DNA from: Palaemon carinicauda
Taxonomy: Eukaryota > Arthropoda > Malacostraca > Decapoda > Palaemonidae
Direction: 5' to 3'
DNA: 64,000 bases
NCBI RefSeq assembly: GCF_036898095.1
Contig: NC_090726.1
Location: 41,469,930 to 41,533,929 of the forward strand
This document shows, piece by piece, positions 1 to 11,267 of the stretch. Every line of letters starts with the position of its first letter. Positions within the stretch are counted from its first letter, which is position 1. A program made the position numbers and the translations under genes. The notes below the pieces were generated by a model. It was not told where the DNA came from, searched no databases, and saw nothing but the letters and a program-made list of their open reading frames with translations.

Positions 1-129
1 CTACAAGTAGCATTAAAGCTTTTTGTATTGTTGAAACAAACAAAATTGAATGAAATTTTTATATTCCATGAATACAAACCTCTAGCATTGGTGGAGGACT
101 TTACTTTAGCCTTCTGTTTATAAATTTTA

Positions 130-778
130 GGTACTGTGTTGCCCAGGGCACCAGCCACCCATTGAGATACTCCTAGGAGAAAGTACTACATTGGATCCCT
201 CTTTCTGAGTACGGCTCATTTTGGCTGTACCTACACATACACCGAATGGTCTAGCCTATTCTTTCCACATTCTCCTCTTTCCTCGTACACCTGACGTCAC
301 TGAGATTACCAAACAATTCTTTGCTGAAAGGGTTAACTACTGCAATGTAATTGTTCAGTGGCTACTTTCCTCTGGGCAAGAGTAGAAGGGACTCTTTACC
401 TATGGTAAGTAGCTTTTCTAGGATACTAAAATCAAACTGTTGTTCTCTAGTCTTGGGTAGTTCCATAGCCTCTGTACCATGGCCTTCCACTGTCTTGGAT
501 AGAGTTCTCTTGCTTGAGGGTACACTCAGGCATGCTGTTCTATCTTATTTCTCTTCCTCTTGTTTTTTGAAGTTTTTATAGTTTATATATGAAAAATCTA
601 ATTCAATGTTGTTACTGCTCTTAAAAATTTTATTATGATTGTTTATTACTTCTCTTTTAGTATATTTATTTCCTTGTTTCCTTTCCTCACTGGGCTATTT
701 TTCCCAGCTGGAGCCCTTGGGCTCATAACTTCTTGCTTTTCCAACTAGGGTTATAGCTTAGCTTGTAATAATAATAAT
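130..778 (+). repeat. Interspersed repeat with (TAA)n tail, longest copy
   Basis: This is a non-coding dispersed repeat that ends in a TAA-rich tail near 765-778. The part from about 330 onward matches, in reverse orientation, the sequence at 35941-36385. Shorter copies lie at 34823-35040 (minus), 35150-35460 (plus), 36745-36905 (plus) and 43960-44130 (plus). Shared landmarks are a block ending in 'tcctcactgggctattttt', a 'ggagcccttgggctcata' block and 'gttatagcttagct' just before the tail. The TAA tail and variable 5' truncation suggest a retroposed element (a SINE or a LINE 3' end). No RNA polymerase III promoter or reverse transcriptase is visible. The stretch 130-330 is included because it looks continuous with the repeat, which is less certain. 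Bases 1-129 show nothing recognisable. Confidence 0.7.
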
Positions 779-1056
779 GATAACTGATTCAGTTTACTAA
801 GGTATTAGATATTACCAGAACTAAGAGTTACATGACTGTTTTTATAGGCATAGAGTGCAGTACAGTATTTATTTAAAGTGTGTAACTTGAAAAATATTTT
901 GTCTTTGGTTGTACGTTTTCACTTTACCAACCATACCTTTACAGGCATGAGACATAAGTAAAATTTGAATCTTTTATTACTGGAACTTGAGAAGGATTTG
1001 ATATTTTATATAGTTTGATGCTGTATAATTTGACAAGTGTACATTAATTTAATTCT

Positions 1057-1073
1057 TTTCTATCTCTTTATAG
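1057..1073 (+). promoter_or_regulatory. Splice acceptor before the zinc-finger exon
   Basis: A pyrimidine-rich tract (ttcttttctatctcttta) ends in TAG at 1071-1073. This would begin an exon at 1074 that carries 96 bases of 5' UTR before the ATG at 1170. It implies at least one untranslated exon upstream, outside or undetected in this window. Confidence 0.5.
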
Positions 1074-1169
1074 GTGTTGTTTTCACAATATAATTACGAA
1101 TTTTAGAAAAAGATGTGAAATGAACAAGCTTATGACTCGCAGAGAATAAAGTTATATATCTTCGCAGTA

Positions 1170-3974
1170 ATGGATGATGTATTGCCTAACTTCTTGAATG
1201 ACTGTTTGATAAGTAATGCTGGCGGTACTAAAGAATCTTCAACCAATAGTTCTGAATCAAAGGTATTGGAGGTCAATGCCCACAAGATGGGTAAATCTTG
1301 CCCCATAGTGAGCTCCCACTTCTCTCTTGAGCAATATGATGTGCATATAGAAAAAGATACAGCTGATTATGTTGAATTGAAAATTTATGAAAACGATGAT
1401 AAAGAACCTAATATTTACGTTCATAATTCAACAAGAAAGCCTCCTAATGTGTCTTTTGTTAGTGAAGGCGCTTTAGATACTGAACAGTTGATTATAAATG
1501 AATGTGCTACATATGTGGAACGTGCAAGTACACCAAAGAGATGTAATAAAAATAATGTTGATAGAACTTGGATGTCGTCAGCAAATGGTGAAAGTAACTT
1601 ACAGGAATTCAAGTGTAATATTTGTAGAAAAGTTTTTGATCAGTCCTCAGATTTACACAAGCATTTGAAAATCCATAGTTCAGAAAAAGTTCATCAGTGT
1701 GACCAGTGTTCCAAAACATTCAGACAACTGAATCATTTTAATATGCATAAACAGATTCACAGAAAAAGATCTTTCAAGTGTGACATATGTGTGGAAACTC
1801 TAAAATCAAAGTCATCTTTAAAATCTCATATGAATAAGCATTTTGGAATAAAAAATTATGTTTGTAACGTTTGCTCGGCAGCTTTTCACTCAAAATACGA
1901 ATTAAAGATACATACCATCAAACATACAAGTGACTTACCTTATAAATGCATAGTGTGTGGTGATAAGTTTCCTGTCAAATCCAGGCTGAAACGGCATTTG
2001 ATGATTCACACAGGAGAGCGACCTTTTCAATGTGAAGTTTGTGGGGTAATTTTTCGTGAGCAACATACTTTGGATATTCACATGAGTGTCCATTTATCGC
2101 GTGCACCATATCTATGTGATATATGTGGGGAGAAATTTTCTCGCTTAAATAGCTTAACATTGCACCAGAGAGTTCATAAGACCGATGATACATATTCTTA
2201 CGTGCCCAAGAGGAATTGCCTCCCCTCAGCAAAACCACCGGGTAGTAACTCATGCTTGGAAAATTGCATGAAGGATAAACCAGACTCAAAAGCAGACAGT
2301 TCTCATCTATCAGAGACAAAATCAGAAAGTAAAATATTGAAATGTTCAGTTATTGAGACTTCTTTAAAGCCTGATGATAAAGTTCCAACTTGTATGAGTG
2401 AGGGTACAGATACAACTAGATTCAATTTAGAGAAATGTTTGTCTGAGGTAGAGGGGACACATATACCTCATCCAGGTGTCATTCAGGAGGTACTTTCTTC
2501 TGGTACAATCTTAAAATCGCAAGAGGATGGTAAAGGTTATTTCATAATGTTACCTAAAATGTTAATGGAGAAAAACTGTACTTTGTATACTGCATGCCCA
2601 TCTTCAGTAATCTCTTGTAACAAAGTGAATGATGAATCTCAGGTTACTTTTAATAGAGATAATGAACAGGATTTACAGTGTAATGGTAATTTTTTCGTAA
2701 ATGCTGATAATATTGACTCTGCTAGACATTCTGCTATTCAGCTGAATCAAGAACATGATGCTGAAGAAGCTCTTATTAAATTTAAGAAGGTAAAAAAATT
2801 TAAAAGTGTGCTCTATGATGATTTAGAAAGTGAAAGCTGTTTACAGTCAAAGAAAATAGAAAGATCAATGAAGAAGAAAGGTAAAAAAACTAATGTTAGT
2901 AAGTTTTACTGTTGTTATCAGTGTGGAAAAAACTATAAAACCTCATCAAACCTCAGTGTTCACTTGCGGACACATACGGGTGAACGGCCATACTACTGTG
3001 ACTTTTGTAGAAAAGGTTTCAAGCAGATGGCTCACCTCCAAAGCCATGTTAGAGTACACACTGGAGAAAAACCATACCAGTGCCACTTATGTGATCAGGC
3101 TTTTAACCAGTCATCGAGGTTGAGATATCACTTACAAAATAAACATATTAATATAAAGAAAAAGAGAATCAAAGTTGCGAAGCAGCATTATGTAAGAAAT
3201 TTTTATTGCAGAATTTGTGACCGTACATTTATTAACTCTTGCTATAAAAGTGATCATATGAGAACTCATGGAAAGGGTAAAAATACAGAAGAAAATCATG
3301 AAACTCCAAAAAGAAAAGGTAATGATCAAGATATTTTTCAACAAGGTGTTGATTCTGGTATTTGTGAGCTGTGCGGTTTTCAGTATAAGAATGTTGAAGC
3401 ATTAAATTTGCATAAAGAGGAAGTACATAGAGTAGAAAATGAGGACATGAAAACTCCAGCTATGCAGAGTGATTCCCAGTCTCTTGCAGATTCTTCTAAT
3501 AATGCTAAAGAACATACTTGTCCAAGTGATACGAAGACAGATAGTTTAAAGAGGTGTGAGACATCACATGAACATATTCCATCAATAATCGCCGTAGGTC
3601 ATGGAAAATATGAATGTTCAGTTTGTAGTAAGATCTTCAACACCAGATCAAATGCAACTATCCATCTTAGACTGCACAATGATGTTCGTCCCTATATTTG
3701 CTGTGATTGTGGAAAAGCCTTTAGGCAAATCTCTCATCTGAAAGACCATGTCAAAATGCATACTGGGGAAAAGCCTTTCAGTTGCAGTGTTTGTCATGCA
3801 GCCTTTGCACAGTCCTCAAGTGTCAAGGCTCACATAAAAAGGTACCATAAAGGACAAGCTGTTACAATTAGAAACAAAAATAAGCAGAATGTCCAGCAAG
3901 AGACTATCACAATTGAGAGTGTTTCTCCCAAATTAACTGATACCTTAGTTGTTAGTATTGAAACTAATTATTGA
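1170..3974 (+). CDS. C2H2 zinc-finger protein with 15 fingers
   Basis: This 934-residue protein is read from one uninterrupted exon and is probably a nuclear DNA-binding regulator. Fifteen C2H2 fingers are visible in clusters: seven in residues about 147-338, three at about 577-660, single fingers at about 676-698 and 731-756, and three at about 813-894. TGEKP/TGERP-type linkers occur between fingers 5-6, 8-9, 9-10 and 14-15, as in sequence-specific polydactyl factors; the other linkers diverge. The acidic, Ser/Asn-rich N-terminus (1-146) and the middle linker (about 340-570) have no recognisable domain. No ZAD, BTB, KRAB or SCAN domain is seen. The ATG has a purine at -3 and G at +4 and follows a likely splice acceptor. 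The orthologue is not assigned, because fingers alone do not identify it. Confidence 0.9.
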   Translation: MDDVLPNFLNDCLISNAGGTKESSTNSSESKVLEVNAHKMGKSCPIVSSHFSLEQYDVHIEKDTADYVELKIYENDDKEPNIYVHNSTRKPPNVSFVSEGALDTEQLIINECATYVERASTPKRCNKNNVDRTWMSSANGESNLQEFKCNICRKVFDQSSDLHKHLKIHSSEKVHQCDQCSKTFRQLNHFNMHKQIHRKRSFKCDICVETLKSKSSLKSHMNKHFGIKNYVCNVCSAAFHSKYELKIHTIKHTSDLPYKCIVCGDKFPVKSRLKRHLMIHTGERPFQCEVCGVIFREQHTLDIHMSVHLSRAPYLCDICGEKFSRLNSLTLHQRVHKTDDTYSYVPKRNCLPSAKPPGSNSCLENCMKDKPDSKADSSHLSETKSESKILKCSVIETSLKPDDKVPTCMSEGTDTTRFNLEKCLSEVEGTHIPHPGVIQEVLSSGTILKSQEDGKGYFIMLPKMLMEKNCTLYTACPSSVISCNKVNDESQVTFNRDNEQDLQCNGNFFVNADNIDSARHSAIQLNQEHDAEEALIKFKKVKKFKSVLYDDLESESCLQSKKIERSMKKKGKKTNVSKFYCCYQCGKNYKTSSNLSVHLRTHTGERPYYCDFCRKGFKQMAHLQSHVRVHTGEKPYQCHLCDQAFNQSSRLRYHLQNKHINIKKKRIKVAKQHYVRNFYCRICDRTFINSCYKSDHMRTHGKGKNTEENHETPKRKGNDQDIFQQGVDSGICELCGFQYKNVEALNLHKEEVHRVENEDMKTPAMQSDSQSLADSSNNAKEHTCPSDTKTDSLKRCETSHEHIPSIIAVGHGKYECSVCSKIFNTRSNATIHLRLHNDVRPYICCDCGKAFRQISHLKDHVKMHTGEKPFSCSVCHAAFAQSSSVKAHIKRYHKGQAVTIRNKNKQNVQQETITIESVSPKLTDTLVVSIETNY

Positions 3975-4092
3975 CCATCTTGTGGGTGTGTTAAAAAGTA
4001 TGTGCTGTACTATGATGAAAAATGTGATCATTTTCAAATATTGAAATCTTTTCCGCAGATGATTTTGTTTCCCTTGGCGGGCAGTGTCTGGA

Positions 4093-4098
4093 AATAAA
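4093..4098 (+). terminator. Polyadenylation signal AATAAA of the zinc-finger gene
   Basis: A canonical AATAAA lies 119 bases after the stop codon and is followed by a T-rich stretch. It is the first such hexamer downstream and gives a short 3' UTR. Confidence 0.6.
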
Positions 4099-4099
4099 G

Positions 4100-5890
4100 A
4101 TTTTTTTTCTATATTTTGTTTACTGAATACCATAGAAATTAAGATATTACCTTAAAGAAAAGAACTTTTATGTATATGATGAGTAAAATTATTGTAAAAA
4201 ATTTCATTAATTTAGGCTCCCTATGTACTACTAGAACAAAGCAGGTTGAGAAATTGAAATAAGAGTCACTCCTTGGGAAAAATTTAAGCAATATGAAATC
4301 TTTCTAAATAAGAATGTAAAAATATAGTCCTGTCTTCATCATCGTTATCACGATCGGTTTTCCTTTTATGATGTCAGTTGTGTGTTTAGTTCCCTTATCC
4401 ACTTTCTGCCTGAATCCTCATTTGCCCATGTCCTTTTGTATACCCTCCTAGATCCTTGACCCTAGGGATGCCAGCTGATGTTGATACCCCTGGTGCTTTA
4501 TCGAGGTTAGACTTCAAAGCCTTGGGGGCCTCAGACTTCAACTGTCGACCCAATTCATTTTTGATGGACCTTTCTTTTCTTCCTTATTATTCAATTTTTC
4601 TTTTCTTTCTCTTACAGGATGGACCCTTCACTGAAGACATAAAAGTAACTTTATATTTGAAAATGACTGATTGTAGAACATTGAAGAAAGGCTGAATTGA
4701 CCAACAAGCCTTTCTACTTGTAGAACTGTATTACTGTACCTGACAAGGTAGAAAGAGGGGAAATTTTAATGCTAAATCTTACCCTCGATGTTTGTTGGGC
4801 TTAACCTCAACTCACTGATAATGTTTAAAGCAATAAGAGTAAGGTTTATTTTTTTTATGAAGCTCTACTAATGTTCACATTGCTTCTATTCTAAGCTGTG
4901 TTGACGTCTACCCCAAAATAGAAATTTCCCATTCCCTCTCACTGCATAATCCCTCCCTATCCTGGTACCATCATGCCATCTGGCGTTGATAGTAACTAAT
5001 TAGTCAATGACACAACCATTCACCTCCTGCTCTTCAGTTCATCTTGTTGCGGGTGTGTAATAAGATCTTCATTTGGCCCCACAATACAAATAAAATATTG
5101 GTAGTTCATTTTGAACTAATGAATCATAATGTAATTTAAAATGTTCATAGCTTTGTTGTGTTTATTTGTATGGAGGTATGTTGTTCACTTACAGCCCCTC
5201 TTCTTTGAAGTAATGTTAAGTGTTAGTTGACTGCTTTGATTAGTAATCGAAAGTTAAAGTTTAGTAACTCCTTTACCTTTGGTGCGTTACTTACATTTCT
5301 TTCAGGAACTTCAGGGTAATCCAAAGAAGACTGGAAATACTAGTTTAACTTCTTAAAATTTACATAGTTGTCTTTTGTTTTTTTCTTTTTTTTCATCTTT
5401 TTTTTTACATTATTTTGGCTATAGGCGTGATAGTAGGTGATCATGACAATTTCTCATATTATACCTTTATCATACTTGAATATTTAATAAAGAATTTTTT
5501 ATATAACTTTAGAAAGCTAAAGGTTCATGTTTTGATTGGCAGTGAGCCCGGCTCATTTGCAATTTTACATTGTGTATTCTTTGCCTTGAGAGGCATGAAG
5601 TATAAGGAAACTTATTTTGGTAAGGTATGCAAATAAGTAATTGAGGCAAGGTTTTTACTTCTTTTAGCATTAAGTTGTTGTCTAAATGTTCAGTAAGACA
5701 ACTTATTTTTGCAGTTTCTGTGATTTTATAGACAAATTACAGTAGTACTGTACTAGATTTTGTCTCGAGTCCAAGAAAAGTTCTATACTTGGTTTAGCGA
5801 TTGTAAACAAAAAAAATTTGTTCCCACACGAACAAACCTTCTGTTGTTTACATAGGGTATATTTTTCAGCAAATCTGGAAGGCAGCCAAT
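4100..5890. other. Intergenic stretch without a recognised gene
   Basis: AT-rich sequence. A pyrimidine tract ending in an acceptor-like 'cttacag' at about 4612-4618 is followed by a short open stretch to 4695, but nothing recognisable is encoded. Around 5800-5865 short inverted segments ('ttgtaaacaa' and 'ttgtttaca') precede the DIRS-like fossil that follows. Confidence 0.4.
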
Positions 5891-5893
5891 AGA

Positions 5894-6358
5894 TTGAAAA
5901 AAGTGCGAGGTGGCAACCCTACCTTCCCAGTTGCGAAGGGATCAGCAAAGCAGTTGGGCCTCCGAGCCGAAGTCCAGACTATGTTGCAGAAGGGCGCTCT
6001 CCAAGAGTTCTCGCACGGGTCTCCAGGCTTCTACAGTCGACTTTTTCTGGTGAAAAAGGTGACTGGAAGATGGAGACCAGTCATAGACCTCTCATCCCTG
6101 AACAAGTTTGTCCTTGAAACTCCGTTCAGAATGGAAACGGCAGACATGGTCATTCAAGCAGTAAGACCAAAAGCAATTGGTACCCTCTTGTTCTGGAACT
6201 CAAACCTGGCCAGATTCCTCTGCCAACACCCATGCTGCCCCAGGATGTTCAACAGGAGACCGTCTTTGCTTCTGATTGGATAACGAACAACCTTAAGCTC
6301 ATGATTTACTCGTCCTAGCTGCTAAAAGAAAATACAGAGTTTTGAAGGAAAGGGTTGA
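5894..6358 (+). pseudogene. Fossil DIRS-like element (family C), left part
   Basis: The first ~90 codons resemble the N-terminal part of a DIRS reverse transcriptase: a 'GALQEF' segment, then 'SPGFYSRLFLV', then 'GRWRPVIDLSSLN', matching the same positions in copy 1. After about 6165 the RT similarity stops abruptly. The last stretch (from about 6270) reads as the segment before a tyrosine recombinase, ending 'AAKRKYRVLKERVD' across a stop and frame changes. The RT core and RNase H are therefore missing. The fragment is cut at 6358 by DIRS copy 1 and resumes at 12896. Confidence 0.65.
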
Positions 6359-6531
6359 TTTTTAAATATTTAACTTAGCCGGTGAATATATAATAGCTGC
6401 TGCTCCAGCGGCTCGACAGAAAAACACACAAAAACTCGCGAGCGATCGCTATGAAGGTTGCGGGTGTTCCCACCAGCGCCAACTATCGGCCAGATACCGC
6501 ACATGCATGTAAACAAGCCTCAATTCTTCTC
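6359..6531 (+). repeat. Copy 1 left inverted terminal repeat
   Basis: This starts in a T-run and an AT-rich end, contains the palindrome GCGATCGC at about 6442-6449, and is inverted relative to 12699-12895. The outermost base pairs differ between the two ends ('ttagccggtg' against 'ttacccggtg' read inward), which is the non-identical ITR pattern of DIRS1. Confidence 0.85.
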
Positions 6532-6735
6532 TGTCGACCTTGACGACAAGACGTATCAATACTCGCTGTATAACCTGGAGTTTTCTCAACATATTTGGTG
6601 AAGTACTTCATTTTGGTTTGAGCTTTCGCAGTGCAGGTGTTTTTTCCTCAACTTAAACTCTTGAACTCTTTGTTGGACAGATTTAATTGTTGATGACTTG
6701 GATTGTTTTTTTGGACTTTCTTTGACTAATTCAAA

Positions 6736-9225
6736 ATGGCTGACGCTTCACAAGCCCCTAGATTTCGTAAGTGTAATGCTAGGGATTGCAATAGGCGTCT
6801 TCCAAAGGCCTCTCTCGACCCACATACTGTGTGTTCTAATTGTCGGGGTAAAACCTGTCAATTAGGAGATCGGTGTGAGGAATGCGTGGGCCTTTCGGAA
6901 TTCGATTGGCTCGAATACGACAAGTATTCTCGTAAGCTAGAGAGAGATAGGGTAAGGAGGAGTTCCTCTAGATCAGTAGATTTTTCCTCTCCACATACCC
7001 CTGAACCTAATCCTTCCCCTGTAGTGGTTGTGCCTGAACCCCCTACTGGCACTCAGGAACCATCGATGCGAGACATGTTACGTGCCATTCATGCCTTGGG
7101 TGAAAGAGTTGAGTCGTTAGCAACAGATCGTAATCAACTCATGGCTGACGTTAAAGAGCTAAAGTGTCAGAGTGCCACAGCGGAAAATCGTGGGAAAGTG
7201 ATTAGTGCGCAAAGTGTTGTCAGTGTTGCGACCGAGGGTTCGTCTGTTCGTGCCTGTCGTTCGCCTAGTCCGAGACCTCTTGCAAGCTCCCAAGCCCAGG
7301 GGAGAAGTAATGTCCTATGACTTATGGGTTCGAGAGGCCTTGATCAGCGAACAGACGTTCCCTCTATGGTAACAGGCGTGTCTCATCAAGATCGCCCCTA
7401 CCATAAGACGAGAGAGACCATTTTCTCCTCGTCATCCGAAGGCTTTTCGCATAAGAAACCGTGGAGCAAGGTTTCTAGGCCCCATAAGCGAAAGTCGGTC
7501 CCTTCAGGACAGGTCCAGCGTCCTGGTTGTAGCCATTGGGACAGCTCTGACCCTTTGCAGTCATCGGAAGACTGCTCGCCGCCTAAGCAGCAACGTTACA
7601 CAGGCTCAGAGAGTCTTGGTGTAGGCAAGGTTGTGCCGTCTCAGACGTTAACCCCGTCTTTTACCGCACCCATTCCCGTTGATCCTAAATGGGTTGTGCT
7701 GCAAGACATGCAGATCAAGCTCGCCTCCCTTATGGAAGACTATTCTGCTGAAAAGGTTCACTATGATCCTCTCTGCTTAACTCATCGGGATCCTGGCCTT
7801 CAGCCGCCAAAACGAGCCTTTGCTCGTCCTGTTGACGTTGGCGTTGCTAAGTCACGTCAGTCACGCTTTGTAGAGCCTCACTCGATGCAGTCACGTGTTG
7901 ACTTTCAGCTGCATATGGACGTTCAGCCACTTCCTAATGCTCTTGTTGACGTTCAGGACGTTCGCCAACCAGCGGAGTTGACTTGTTTTGACGCTGAGCG
8001 TCAACCACCGCAGTCTAGAGTTGTTTTGACTACTCAGTCTAGGCAGTCAAAACAGTCTCGAGTTGACGTCGAGCGTCCTCCCGCTCCTGTTGTTGTTGAC
8101 AGTCAGGCTGTTAAGCAGTTACATGACGTAGCGTCCTGGACTGCTACTAATGCACCAGTGCGTGTGGACTCTGCGTGTCAAGCATTGCCAACCCCTTTGC
8201 TTGTTACTCAGCAGTTGTCGGATGAGGATCCTTCAGATGAGGACGTTGCTGACCCTCATCATGATGATCATCCTTCGGATGTAGACGAACCTAGAACGGT
8301 TCCTCCATCAATGGACTTTAAGAAAGTCATGTTAATTTTCAAGGAGCTTTTTCCCGATCACTTCGTCACTGTTGCTCCTCGTTCGCCACCGTCTGAGTTT
8401 GCTCTAGGCTTACCTGCTAACATGCCAGCCTTTACAAAGCTAGTGCTCTCTCACTCTTCCAAGAGAGCTTTACGACTTTTAGGCGACTGGTTGGATACCA
8501 GGAGGAGTTTGGGGAAGACGGCCTTTGCCTTCCCTCCGTCAAAGCTCTCGTCTAGATCGAGCGTCTGGTATGCCACGGGAGAAGTTCTCGGCTTGGGAGT
8601 CCCTGCCTCTGCCCAGGGTGACTTCTCAAGCCTCGTAGACTCTCCCCGCCGCCTAGCCATGAGACGCTCGAAGATTAGTTGGTCCTCCTCGGACCTTGAC
8701 CATCTGCTGAAAGGCGTATACAGAGCCTTTGAAGTTTTCAACTTCCTTGACTGGTCTTTGGGAGCTTTAAGTAGGAAAATCTCATCGGCTGATAGAGATG
8801 TCTCCTTACTGATAATGTCCTGTATGGATAAAGCCATCCGCGTTGGTTCCAATGAGCTCGCCTCCTCTTTTACGTCGGGAGTCTTAAAGAAGCGAGAGTC
8901 CCTTTGCTCTTTTCTTTCGGCAGGAGTTACTCCCTGTCAGAGATCAGAACTGCTCTTTGCTCTCTTATCAAAGTTTTTGTTTCCGCAACAATTGGTTAAG
9001 GACATAGCTTCTTCGCTTGTGCAGAAGGACACCCATGACTTGATTGCGTCCTCTGCTCGCAAGGGGACTCCTTCTACATCCTTTTCTGCTAGACCCAGGA
9101 TCGACACTCCGGCGTCCAGATTTATCCCGCCCTTTCGTGGCAGAGCTCCCAGCAGGGGAAGTACTCGTGCCGAGGGAAAGAGAGGAAAGAAGAGAGGAGC
9201 CAAGTCCTCACGTGGCAGAGTCTGA
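6736..9225 (+). CDS. Copy 1 ORF1, gag-like protein, with one in-frame stop
   Basis: This is an 830-codon frame broken only by a TGA at 7318-7320. Copies 2 and 3 have GGA at that codon, so copy 1 carries a nonsense change (readthrough cannot be excluded). The N-terminus (6736-6900) is Cys-rich: C-x4-C, then 'CSNCRGKTC' and 'CEEC', a zinc-binding-like cluster. The middle is Gln/Pro/Val-rich and weakly repetitive ('QSRV' motifs). A folded-looking region follows from 'MDFKKVM' (about 8311). The C-terminus is strongly basic (RGR/KR-rich), suited to nucleic acid binding. By position this is the gag-like ORF of DIRS elements, expected to package RNA. No enzymatic motif is visible. Confidence 0.75.
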
Positions 9226-11267
9226 CTGCCCACAGCCTCAGACAGCAGTAGGAGCCAGATTGAAGAGCTTCTGGCAGGCCTGGGAGAAGAGGGGCGCAGA
9301 CCAACAGTCTGTTCGGTTGCTCAGAGAGGGGTACAAAATTCCATTTGTACGCAAACCTCCTCTAGCGACATCCCCCATCGACCTCTCTCCCAGGTACCGA
9401 GAGGAGTCAAAGAGACAAGCCCTAAACCTAGAAGTGTCTCTGTTGCTAGAGAAGGGAGCGGTGGTGAAAGTCTCGGACCTTCAATCACCGGGGTTTTACA
9501 ACCGTCTTCCTAGTCCCGAAGAGGACAGGAGGTTGGAGACCGGTGCTAGACGTCAGTGCGCTCAACGTCTTTGTTACGAAAACAAAGTTCACTATGGAGA
9601 CCACGAAATCAGTCTTAGCAGCGGTCAGAAAGGGAGACTGGATGGTCTCTCTCGACCTACGAGACGCGTACTTCCACATCCCTATACACCCAGATTCCCA
9701 ACCGTTTCTGAGGTTTGTTTTCAAGAATGTGGTATACCAGTTTCGGGCCCTGTGCTTTGGCCTAAGTCCTGCTCCTCTCGTGTTTACGAGGCTTATGAGG
9801 AATGTAGCAAAATTACTCCATTTATCGGGAATCCGAGCCTCCCTGTACTTAGACGACTGGCTTCTCAGAGCCTCGTCCAGTCATCGCTGTCTGCAGGATC
9901 TTCATTGGACATTGGATCTGACCAAGGAATTGGGACTTTTGGTCAACCTAGAAAAGTCCCAGCTGATTCCATCCCAAACTATACTGTATTTAGGGATGGA
10001 GATTCGCAGTCCAGTTTTTCGGGCTTTTCCGTCTGCCACCCGAATAGAGCAAGCCCTGCTCAAAGTCCAACTAATGTTGAAGAGAGAACGGTGCTCAGTC
10101 AGGAATTGGATGAGTCTAGTAGGAACTCTATCATCCCTGGAGCAGTTTGTCTCGCTAGGAAGACTACACCTTCGACCTCTCCAGTTCCATCTAGCCTTTC
10201 ACTGGAACAAGGACAAGACGTTAGAGACGGTCTCAATCCCGGTCTCCGAACCAGTAAAGGCATGCCTGAACTGGTGGAACGACAATATCAGTCTGAGAGA
10301 GGGACTTTCCCTAGCAGTTCAGAACCCAAACCACGTACTATTCTCAGACGCGTCGGATTTGGGTTGGGGTGCGACCCTGGACGGTCGGGAATGCTCAGGT
10401 CTGTGGACCTCAAGTCAGAGGAGCATGCACATCAACGGCAAGGAGCTTTTGGCAGTCCACTTGGCCTTGATGAAATTCGAGAGTCTCCTTCGAAACAAAG
10501 TGGTAGAGATCAACTCCGACAATACCACAGCCTTGGCGTACATCTCCAAGCAAGGAGGCACCCACTCCCTCACGCTGTACGAGATCGCAAGGGACCTGCT
10601 CATTTGGTCAAGAGATCGAGGCATCTCCCTGTTAACGAGGTTTATCCAGGGCGACTTGAACGTCTTAGCAGACTGTCAGGTAATTCCTACGGAATGGACC
10701 CTCCACAAGGACGTGTGCAAGAGTCTTTGGGCGACTTGGGGTCAACCCACCATAGACCTCTTTGCCACCTCGATGACCAAGAGACTTCCAATCTATTGCT
10801 CTCCAGTCCCAGACCCAGCAGCAATACACATAGACGCATTTCTCCTAGATTGGTCTCATCTGGACTTATATGCATTCCCACCATTCAAGATTGTCAACAA
10901 GGTACTGCAGAAGTTCGCCTCTCACGAAGGGACAAGGTTGACGTTGGTTGCTCCCCTCTGGCCCGCGCGAGAGTGGTTCACCGAGGTACTTCGATGGCTG
11001 GTAGACTTTCCAAGAAGTCTTCCTCTAAGGGTAGATCTGTTACGTCAGCCCCACGTAAAGAATGTACACCAAAACCTCCCCGCTCTTCGTCTGACTGCCT
11101 TCAGACTATCGAAAGACTCTCAAGAGCTCGAGGCTTTTCGAAGGAGGCAGCCAGTGCGATTGCAAGAGCGAGGAGAGCTTCTACCATTAGAGTATACCAG
11201 TCGAAGTGGGAAGTCTTTCGAGACTGGTGCAAGTCAGCATCTGTGTCCTCATCCAGTACCTCTGTAG
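9044..11267 (+). CDS. Copy 1 ORF2: DIRS reverse transcriptase-RNase H-methyltransferase-like, frameshifted
   Basis: Homology begins in the frame of 9044 ('SFWQAWEKRGAD', 'LLEKGAV', 'SPGFYNRL') and jumps near 9510 into the frame of 9543. Comparison with the family C fragment indicates a two-base loss between 'YNRL' and 'FLVPKR'. The start is uncertain; 9044 overlaps ORF1. In the second frame, numbered from 9543, are the RT motifs 'SLDLRDAYFHIPI' (about 36-48), 'ALCFGLSPAP' (about 68-77) and the catalytic 'YLDD' (about 102-105). RNase H follows ('LFSDASDLGWGAT', 'GKELLAVHLAL', 'NSDNTTALAYISKQGG'), then a segment 'QPTIDLFATSMTKRLP...YAFPPF...APLWPAREW' resembling the Dam-like domain of DIRS elements. 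The 'ADCLSRKG' seen in copy 3 is shortened here. The end overlaps ORF3. Confidence 0.85.

Noticed and set aside
4456..4695. Possible small exon after an acceptor-like tract
   Set aside because: The protein has no similarity I can recognise and no matching donor or partner exon; chance is more likely.
8451..9304. Antisense open frames opposite DIRS ORF1
   Set aside because: They are shadows of the coding strand, with no motif and no conservation in other copies.
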